Part shown: one piece after another, positions 18,442 to 25,687 of the stretch | Layout: every line of letters begins with the position of its first letter | Numbering within the stretch: the stretch's first letter is position 1 | NCBI GenBank assembly: GCA_003194525.1 | Contig: NBIV01000470.1 | Span: forward strand, 1 to 25,687 | Direction: 5' to 3' | From: Gracilariopsis chorda | Taxonomy: Eukaryota; Rhodophyta; Florideophyceae; Gracilariales; Gracilariaceae | Length of the DNA: 25,687 bases | Made by a program: the position numbers and the translations under genes | Notes under the pieces: model-generated | The model's database searches: none | The model's input: the letters and a program-made list of their open reading frames with translations, nothing else | Told to the model about the DNA's origin: nothing

Positions 18442-20555
18442 CTGAGGGAGTCTCCCCTTTGGGAGAGGCGTCCTCAAGAACGAGGCTGTTGGCACCCGAG
18501 GCGTCCTCGCCTCGCTCCCCGGTGAAAGTCCTCTCGAGGAAAGACACCGCTGACGCGGACTCTGCGCACCTCGGTGTGTTGCGTCGCCCGTGGATACGGA
18601 GTGAAAATCCCCGGATTCCCGGTAGAGTCTTGGTCTTGGCCAAGCGCAATTATAAGGTCTATGCCGACCTTGGCCTTGACCCCCAGTTTATGGTGAGGTT
18701 TCTCACCGGCCTGGATACAGGTGCAGGCCCCAACTTCGTTGTGGAAGCATTGTTACCCCCGCTTGTGCGGTCTCGTATCCGCTCTGACGCGGTCCCCGAC
18801 ATTTTGGATGCGAATAACAACCCGTTACAAACGGTGGGCACAGTGGACCTCGTCGTGAGACTTGGTAACTCCGTGGTGAAGTTGGACTTCATCGTTTGCC
18901 GTTCATTGGCAGCACCAGTCATACTGGGATGTGATTACTGCGACAGATTTGTCGACGCAATCAGGCCCCGCCTCAGGCGTGTAGAACTTGACGACGGATC
19001 GTCGGTTGTTCGCCGCCCGCTAAAGCGGTCCTCTCGGAACCAAGTTCCGCTCCCTGCTGCGCAGGAACCACCGCCCGCGTCCCGCGAGTCCACCAAGCTC
19101 CGCGTCGCTGCCTCGGTTTCTATACCGGCTGAGTCCCAAGTCTGGGTGCAGGTAAATTCCCGTCAACACGGTCTTCGGGTTATACAACCCCTCGCCTCGT
19201 TGTACGAGAAATCCCAGCTGGCGCTGGCTAATGGAATTGTCTCCATTTCCCCGGATGTCCCTTCCCGGATATTGGTTGCCAACCTTGGCAAACACCCCCA
19301 GTATCTGGTCAAACACCAAGTAATTGGGAGTGTAACCCCCCATCCTATGGGAATGCTGCCAACAAAGATGACAGCCGCCGATGTACTCGGAGTTACCACC
19401 TCTTCTGAGGAGTTCGCCCCGCCGTCCGAAGACGTCAAGTCTAAGGAGGGGGAGGAAACCGCTACTTCAGCGCCGAACATACCGAGTAACTCGGAATTGC
19501 GAACCACACCTGTTCCACAGGACAATGCTCCATCGAGCAATGACCGGATTGATCCGGAAAAAGCACTTGAAGCGCTGGACTTCAGCCACGTGCCAGAGTC
19601 GCACCGCGACAAACTCCGTACTATGTTACGGGAATTCACCACAATGTGGGATGGCTCGCTTGGCGAGATTAATGCAACGGAACACCGGATCGATTTAATC
19701 CCCGGTGCGCGACCGGTTGCACAACCCCCTTACAGGGCAGGTCCTAAAGCTCGGGAAGAGGAGCAGTCCCAGGTGGACAAGATGCTCCGCGCAGGTGTGA
19801 TTGAGCCCGCTCAATCACCCTGGGCATCCCCAGTTGTACTGGCTTTAAAGGCCGACGGAACCTGGAGGTTCTGTGTCGACTACCGCCGGCTCAATGCCGT
19901 GACTGTTATGGACACGTACCCCATCCCTCGTATGGACGAGTGCATTGACTCCCTTGGAGACGCCACCGTATTCACGGCCCTTGATGCCAATTGGGGATAT
20001 TGGCAAGTACCTGTCAGACAGGAGGATCGCGATAAAACCGCATTCACCTGCCATGCAGGAACGTACCGCTTCAAGCGGATGCAATTTGTGTTAGCCAACG
20101 CCCCCGCCACCTTTCAGCGTGCAGTAGATATTCTACTCAACCGCTTTAAGTGGCGGAGTTGTCTGGTCTACCTTGATGATATCATCATCTTCTCCAACTC
20201 GTTGGACGACCATCTCACTAACGTCCGAGACGTGCTCACCGTACTCCACGATGCGGGAATTACCCTCAAGTTAAGGAAATGCGAGTTTTTCACAGATACT
20301 GTGAAGTATCTGGGTCACATTATCCGTCCTGGACGGTTAGCGATCGAGAAAGCTCGAGTCAAATCCCTCGTTGAGGCGAAAGAACCCCGTACTCAAACGG
20401 AACTGCGCTCCTTTCTGGGACTGGTCAACGTCTATCGACGGTTTATCCCGAACTATTCGGATACTGCAGCGCCCCTGAACGCGTTGTTGCGAAAGGGGAA
20501 CCCCCCAAAACTGGAACATTTACGCCCGAGCAATCGGAAGCTTTTAACTCCTTAA
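18393..20555 (+). pseudogene. pol: pol: aspartic protease and reverse transcriptase
   Basis: This is the protease and reverse transcriptase part of pol. With the frame counted from 18459, the protease active site is LDTGAG at residues about 85-90. A linker follows, with reverse transcriptase at residues about 430-640: CVDYRRLNAVT, FTALDANWGYWQVPV, and the catalytic YLDD at 571-574 (Tyr codon 20169-20171). All essential residues of these two enzymes are present. The frame ends at a TAA (20553-20555), while the family sequence continues in another frame, so a base was lost or gained near 20500-20515, close to runs of C and A. No independent ATG fits. Expression was probably by -1 frameshifting from gag. 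Confidence 0.92.
20010..20078. repeat. Three hairpins within the reverse transcriptase
   Basis: CCTGT/ACAGG (20010-20022), CCTGC/GCAGG (20047-20059) and CCGCT/AGCGG (20066-20078, extendable to CCGCTT/AAGCGG) lie within 69 nt of highly conserved coding sequence. Nearby TTCACAG/CTGTGAA (20289-20305) has a 7-bp stem. Confidence 0.85.
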
Positions 20556-21183
20556 AGGAGGCTGTCACATCAGCACCAATCCTACATCTCCCAAAACTTG
20601 GGTTGCCATACTCCGTAGATACGGACTCGAGCGACTACCAAGTCGGGTGTGCTCTTTTTCAAACCACCCCCGAGGGGGAACGGCATCCAATAGGTTATTG
20701 GTCACGTTCGCTCAATGTTCATGAGCGGAACTACTCCGTATCGGAGAAAGGGTGCCTCGCCGTCGTATGGGCGATGACCACTCTGCGCCCCTACCTTATG
20801 GAATTCACTTCACCGTGTACACGGATCATTCCTCATTGAGGTGGTTGATGAATATCTCCGACCCGTCGGGACGCCTCATGCGCTGGAGACTCCGCCTCGC
20901 GGAATATGACTTTCAAGTCATTTATAGAAAGGGTGCGCAGAACACCCAGGCCGACGCTTTATCGCGGTTACCCACAAGTGGGGAAGCACTCCCAACGGAG
21001 GATGATGAAGTCCCATGCTTCATGGCTACAGACCCGGATAATCCGGAACATGCCGTCGAGGCTAGGCCAGAAACCTGGGACGAGGATGCTGATTTTGACG
21101 AACTACTCGCATCGCGAGATAAATCTGAGAACCCGTTACCGGGAAACTTTGTACCGGTATCACCGGAAGAAATGATCCGATAA
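20505..21183 (+). pseudogene. pol: pol: RNase H
   Basis: RNase H removes the RNA template during reverse transcription. The first part (frame of 20603-20839) gives the connection region and VDTDSSDYQVGCALFQ with a catalytic Asp, then SEKGCLAVVWAM with the Glu. A frame change near 20800 leads to FTVYTDHSSLRWLM, with the next Asp, and KGAQNTQADALSRL, with the last catalytic Asp region. The frame stops at TAA 21181-21183 but continues in phase into integrase, so this stop is a point mutation and not a natural end. Confidence 0.88.
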
Positions 21184-22385
21184 CAATTCGGCGACCGATT
21201 CTGTACGAGAATTCGTGCCCGTATCAACGGTGGTGAAGATCTCCCTTTCGGGGTAAACGACAAAGGCTACCTCGTAAGAAAGGTCGAAGCCCGCCCACAG
21301 ATTGTGGTACCACATTCCCTGCAATCGCGGGTGTTACATCTATCACACTACGCCCCCATTGGAGGTCACCCAGGTGGGAGGAAACTCTACCTAACCCTGC
21401 GAAGGGATTTCTATTGGCCCGCAATGGCGGTGGATTGCTACGCAACTGTGCGGTTTTGTAGCGAATGCGCGAAAAATCGCGTCAAACTCCGCAAAAATGC
21501 GAAGAAGATGAAACTATTCCCCGCAAGGGCGCCGCTCGAGTTTATTGCGGTCGATATTTTCGGACCATTACTCACCACGAAACGTGGAAACAAGTTTCTA
21601 CTTGTCATTACCGACCGCTTTTCTAAGCTGGTACGGACTGTCCCTCTTCGGAGGATAACCGCTCTCACGGTGGCCCAGGCTCTGGTGACGCACTGGATTT
21701 TTGTCTACGGTCCCCCTGTAGAGGTGCTCTCTGACAACGGGAAGCAGTTCGTGAGCAAGTTCTTCCAGGATGTTTGTCGCATCCTGGATGTCAAAACTTG
21801 TTCACGACTACCTACCACCCCCAGTGTAATGGGAAAGTTGAACGGTTTAACCGGACGTTACTTGTGGCGTTACGTTCCTACGTCGCTGACCACCCAACGA
21901 ATTGGGATCTCTACGCTGATGCGGTAACCTACGCGTACAATACGCAGGTACACCGGACTAACGGAGTTTCGCCATTCGAGTTAGTTCTATCTAGAACACC
22001 CTCGCCTGTGGCGCTGGAACCCCAAGCTACCTTGGACAATTTCCCATCTGTGGGTATCTACCGGCAGCAATGGAAGCAATGGCTTCCCAAGCTGGTCCCC
22101 GCGGCGCGGAAGTCTATGGCACGGGCCCAAGCCGCTTACAAGCGGGATTTTGACGCTCGCTTGCGAGGAAAACCGTCCCCGATTCGGGCAAATAACTACG
22201 CCTTCATCAGGAAGGAATACTACAACCCGGAACGGGAGAAGCGTCACAAACTCTCGCCTGTGGCGGATGGACCCTTCAAGGTCATCTCTGTTAACACCGA
22301 CACTGTCGTGGTAGAGATGGGGGACACGCACGAACGGATTTCCCGTGATCGTGTTGTCCTTGCCCTCCTCCCTCGTCAGAGGTAG
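21184..22385 (+). pseudogene. pol: pol: integrase
   Basis: Integrase inserts the DNA copy into the chromosome. The N-terminal zinc finger (two His near 21340-21365, then CSEC) lies at about 21320-21480. The catalytic triad is D (codon 21553-21555, AVDIFGP), D (21733-21735, LSDNG) and E (21840-21842, VERFNRTLL). The spacing of about 35 residues between the second D and E is the family norm. A one-base frame change in the AAAA run near 21794 separates the last E from the first two. After the core, LSPVADGPFKVISV carries the GPY/F-type motif. The last frame stops at 22385, but the neighbouring frame is open beyond it. Confidence 0.9.
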
Positions 22386-23794
22386 TCCTGGGTCCAGGCA
22401 ACCCCGTTTCTACGGACTCCGCTACACCGGAACAATCCGGGAGTACTAGACCTACGGTACTACCACACCCCAGCCGGGGACTCTCAGACCTACCGACTCT
22501 GTCGGACTCACCGGCTCAGCCGGGTAATTCGGGCCCCTCAGCGCCCGCCCCTACCACATCTGCCGCACTGGCGCGCATTTATACCCGCCAGGCGGGGAAT
22601 GTTATCCCTTATCTCGCCGCTCCGTCTAAGGAGGGGGAGGAGAACACTCGTTTTCGAGGAACGATATCACCGTCGCAACGGGAAACACACCGTAACATAC
22701 GGAACACTGACCTTGGAGCACGGTGTATGTCACGCGACACTAATCCCCCGTTCCCGGGCAGTGCTGTGCAACAGGAACCAGACGCGCAGGCCCCGCAAAA
22801 GCGGCAAATACACCGTTTGTCACGGGAAAACGAGAAGCCTCACTCGAAGACCGCAGCAGCGGAAAGGCAATCGCCCGATGCCTCGAAGCCGCCGTTGGCA
22901 GAAGTCCCCGCGGAAGCGGTTCAATCAGTTCGATCAGACCCGCGCCCTGGGGAGAAGGGGCGCCCAGATACGCCGGCCTCACAGGGGAATACCCACACCC
23001 CTCTTGGGGAAAAAGGCGGCCAAGCTGCAGTCGAAGCTTTAAGCCCTGGCTCGCAAGCACCGGAAACGCCTCCCGTCGTTGACGGAATTAAAGCCCCCGC
23101 TACGGGGAATAATTTGCGCCAACCCCCGCATCGCTGCGGCGAAGAACCGAGAAACTCGGGAATAACGCGCGCCATCGCACGCTCGAAACCGGTCGTACCG
23201 GACGCTGCTCCTCATCACGGAGATGGTGCACTGCGCTCAGCGGCAATTCCCCTGAAAAGGGTGTCATCGGCACCTGCCAGAACCCCCCAAAGGGGATTTT
23301 GACCAAAATACCGGTGTATCGGAGTTAGCCCCAGGCAACCCGTCAGTAGCCGGGGACACCACGGCGTCGCCGGAACGTATGGTGCAGAGCGCTCGTGCGC
23401 CTGGCAGGGAGGCGGTTTGCCACCCAATCACCGTGTCGCACGGGACCCCCCAGGGGATTGTGGAAATGACGATCCCGCAGGAGCGGTCATCTTCCCGCAA
23501 ACTCGCGGCTCGTGAGCTCAACCGCGAAGGCGGAGCCCAAGTCCCCAGCCAACTGGCGGTTCGCCCGGCCTACCGTGAAGACGGGAACAACGACACCCCA
23601 ATGGGGAATGACTTGCCGGGGAAAACCGTGACACCACACACTCTCTTGAGGGATATTTTCGCGCATGAGCAGCGGCCACTAGGACAGCGCACGGCAACGT
23701 CGGAGTTATCGCCGAACACCCTGCTAAGGGACATTATACCGCACATGGGCAGCCCTGGCAAGGGAGTACAACCACCACCCGGCACGGCCGGCAG
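22382..23794 (+). pseudogene. pol: Long Pro-rich linker after integrase
   Basis: The frame 22382-23302 is open for about 306 codons, rich in Pro, Ser, Thr, Gln and Arg, with no recognisable domain. A second open frame, 23379-23816, has similar composition. They bridge integrase to the chromodomain. In most chromoviruses this link is short, so a spacer of about 1.4 kb is unusual. Runs such as GNVIPYLAAPSKEG and PETPPVVDGIKAPATG are low-complexity. Frame changes near 22340-22380 and 23302 separate it from its neighbours. The hairpin density is as high here as in the enzyme regions. Confidence 0.6.
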
Positions 23795-24043
23795 GTCTAC
23801 GAACGAGAGTTCGTAGTAGACCGACTTGTCGGACACACCTGGAACCAGGATGGTATTCTACAATACTGCGTCCGCTGGTACGAGTACGACCCCAGTGGGG
23901 ATACGTGGGAGCCAAATGAACACCTCCCACGGTCGCAGGTTCTGCGATACCACCGTCAGACGGGAACTGCAGCCCAGCCACGCTGGTTAATGCCCAAGTT
24001 GGGTAACGTTGCCGCGCGAGCGGAGAGCGAAAGGAAAGGATAA
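23669..24043 (+). pseudogene. Chromodomain of the retrotransposon
   Basis: Starting at about 23798, one frame encodes YEREFVVDRLVGHTWNQDG, then LQYCVRWYEYDPSGDTWEP, then a NEHLPRSQVLRYHR end, and stops at TAA 24041-24043. This is a chromodomain (about 50 residues), with the aromatic-cage positions occupied by F, W and Y and the DTWEP signature. In chromoviruses it binds methylated histone H3 and directs integration. The frame is open only from 23669 and is not in phase with 23379-23816, so at least one frame change precedes it. Confidence 0.88.
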
Positions 24044-24137
24044 CAAGGCAAAGTCCGTCGAAGACGGGGAACTCAACCGAGAAGCACCGTTCTAAACGGG
24101 AAAGTTTATTCAGGGGAGCAAGCTATCTCCCACAATA
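24044..24137. other. Convergent gap between chromodomain and antisense gene
   Basis: Only about 94 nt separate the chromodomain stop from the end of the minus-strand reading frame. There is no room for a full LTR, so the antisense frame either lies inside the same element or belongs to a second element joined here. A purine-rich strip (GAGCGGAGAGCGAAAGGAAA near 24018) could be a polypurine tract. Confidence 0.4.
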
Positions 24138-25687
24138 CTACACTACACTAACTGGCATATGCCAGGGAAAGAAGAACCAGGAAACTGGACCAGAGGTTTC
24201 ACTCACCCCCATCGTCCGGGCGTAACCACCAGCGAGGCGGTAGGCCAACGCGTCCGCCATGGTGGTGACATCCCCCGATACCTCGGCAGCGCTAAGACCG
24301 GCACCGCGGAGGAAACGTGGGATGATTTCGTTTTCATTCGCCGTCACCCCGCTGGGGATTGAAGGTCCGGCACTTGCCGCCGAAGGGTCAGCAGCCGGCT
24401 CGGCCGGAGATGCCCCCTCTGGGAAAGCTTCCGCGCTAGCGCCGGTTTCCTCTACGTCCATCTCCCCGGGTTCTTCCGGTTCGTTATCGACCATTGGGTC
24501 ATCCCCGCCGTATGCGCGGTAGTAGTCGTCGGAATCGACGTACCCCACCGGGTGGTCTTCCGGCACATGCCGGGGCGTATCGCTAAGCTCGCGCGCCTCC
24601 TCGGAGGAAATTTCCCGGAACTCCCAGGGGTCGAAGTAGATAAAATCCCCCGCAAGGGCGGTGTTTCTACCGAGTCCCGGACCACCGTGTGTTACCGCTA
24701 CCGCCATCCAGACGACCGCTTTGCTCCAGCGGGACCTCACTCCAGCTAACGCTGTCGATGTACCCAAGTAATTAGAGGACCTCTTCATTGTTGGCCTGGC
24801 CCCCAAGGGGGATGCGAAGATCCAGGTTTCGGATCGCTGCCCGCACACGCGGTTGAAGGAACCAGAGACGATACTGGTCGTACGCCTCGTTGAGGATATA
24901 AGCCGCACTGCGGGCCGCCCACTCCGTAACCACTACGGACACAACCCGACCGGGGATCCTGCATGAGCAGCGAACCGAGGTACGTAAGTACCGGCGGGAG
25001 TTCTATGTAGCACCCCGGCAGGCTTCATGGAAGCGCCACCACTCGGGAGTGCTACATACCGACCTAGTCGGTGAGGCGGCGCAATCCGCTCTATCTCCAC
25101 GTTCTGATACGGGATAAAATACCCGAATCGGGATCGCCAACGCCGCTCGTAGCGGATGAAGTTTTGGAGAAAGTTGGACCGGTATTGCGGGGAAGGTACC
25201 TGAACTCCGCCGAATAATCGGTCGCTCCCAGCAAAGGGCCTCTTGCCGCGCTGCGGGGAATTTCCTCCAAGCGAGGGTCTCGAGGTGGAACAGGTTCTCG
25301 CCGTACCAATCCCCCGCGAGTGCGGAAGTAGCTAACGTCGAAGCCAAACTCCGGTGGGACCGGTACATCGAATGGAGCCCGGCTCTGCCGTTGATACGCC
25401 ATGCGCGTCAGCGCAGTCTGTGCCGCAAGTGACTGTCTCGCCCGAGTTTCTTTGGAGGTGGTGACGCGGAATCGCAATCCGGTGAACGCCAATCCCACGA
25501 TGTGGTGACTGCTCTGGGCAGATCCCCCGGAAGGGTGTCTGAACCATCCGCATAAGCGGTGACCAATCCCTCATTGAGGACGGCGACCGGGTGAAACCAC
25601 GGGGCAAGGCGCAGGCGCGACGCGTGATTCCGATTCATTGGGTTGAGCCCCACCAGGTGTTGTAAGTTGGCCAGTTGGACACCGGAG
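24138..25687 (-). pseudogene. Unrecognised antisense gene in the retrotransposon, broken
   Basis: Reading the minus strand from the window edge, protein-like segments follow one another in different frames: NHASRLRLAPWFHPVAVLNE (25653-25408 frame), ETRARQSLAAQTALTRMAYQ then PPEFGFDVSYFRTRGG (25498-25091 frame), NFIRYERRWRSRFGYFIPYQ (about 25180-25095), then AYILNEAYDQYRLWFLQPRV (about 24902-24843). Next comes the 24908-24138 frame with DFIYFDPWEFREISSEEARE, an acidic Asp/Glu/Pro/Ala-rich tail and MADALAYRLAGGYARTMG. I recognise no family. Plant Tat-lineage elements such as Retand carry antisense ORFs after pol, so an accessory role is possible. Alternatively it is a separate convergent element. 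The gene begins outside the window. Confidence 0.45.
24903..25155. repeat. Hairpins within the antisense gene
   Basis: The same style of stem continues where the coding strand is reversed: CCGC/GCGG (24903-24913), CCGTA/TACGG (24924-24938), GGTAC/GTACC (24979-24992), ACCGAC/GTCGGT (25058-25072) and CCGCT/AGCGG (25143-25155). Confidence 0.85.

Larger units (their letters stand above)
15403..25687 (+). mobile_element. Ty3/gypsy chromodomain retrotransposon, partly in window
   Basis: A copy-and-paste LTR retrotransposon. The order gag, protease, reverse transcriptase, RNase H, integrase is that of Ty3/gypsy, and the C-terminal chromodomain marks the chromovirus branch, whose chromodomain guides insertion to marked chromatin. 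The block is more GC-rich than the left of the window and is packed with short hairpins from the leader to the window edge. Frame changes and two in-frame stops break gag-pol. The 3' LTR lies beyond the window, so LTR ends, primer-binding site and target duplication could not be set. The left limit is approximate: the hairpin density begins about 15403. Confidence 0.85.

Noticed and set aside
19163..19642. 159-codon minus-strand open frame within pol
   Set aside because: It is a shadow of pol with no domain of its own; hairpins and high GC lengthen antisense frames here.

Overview
The window looks like a repeat-rich stretch of a eukaryotic nuclear genome. Genes are intronless, with TATA boxes and AATAAA-type polyadenylation signals, and they sit among three classes of decayed transposable element. 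No rRNA, tRNA, CRISPR array, or bacterial operon was seen. Compact intronless genes beside young Ty3/gypsy elements and Helitrons would fit a florideophyte red alga such as Chondrus. That is a guess from style, not a database match.

Layout. 1-33 resembles a Helitron 3' end (hairpin plus CTGA). About 1.02-6.0 kb is a broken autonomous Helitron on the + strand: Arg-rich N-terminus, Cys-rich segment, HUH Rep nuclease, then a PIF1-type helicase, ending in a second terminus-like sequence. 6.0-7.7 kb is non-coding with a small 35-bp tandem repeat. 7.75-9.4 kb is a broken pogo/Tigger-type DDE transposase on the - strand. 10.67-13.27 kb holds the only two intact genes, a divergent pair of secreted von Willebrand A (vWA) domain paralogues; one keeps its metal-binding MIDAS motif and the other has lost it. 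13.3-15.4 kb is mostly unexplained, with an orphan TATA box and a nested inverted repeat.

From about 15.4 kb to the window edge lies a more GC-rich Ty3/gypsy retrotransposon of the chromodomain (chromovirus) type. It has a leader, gag with a CCHC knuckle, protease, reverse transcriptase, RNase H, integrase, a long Pro-rich linker, and a chromodomain. A convergent gene runs on the opposite strand after the chromodomain. Frameshifts and two in-frame stops break this copy. The 3' LTR is not in the window.

The most striking signal is not a gene. The whole 15.4-25.7 kb block is packed with short hairpins, mostly 4-7 bp stems of the form CCGNN-loop-NNCGG, often one every 20-40 nt. They run through the leader, gag, reverse transcriptase active site, linker, and antisense gene alike. 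The left part of the window does not show this density.
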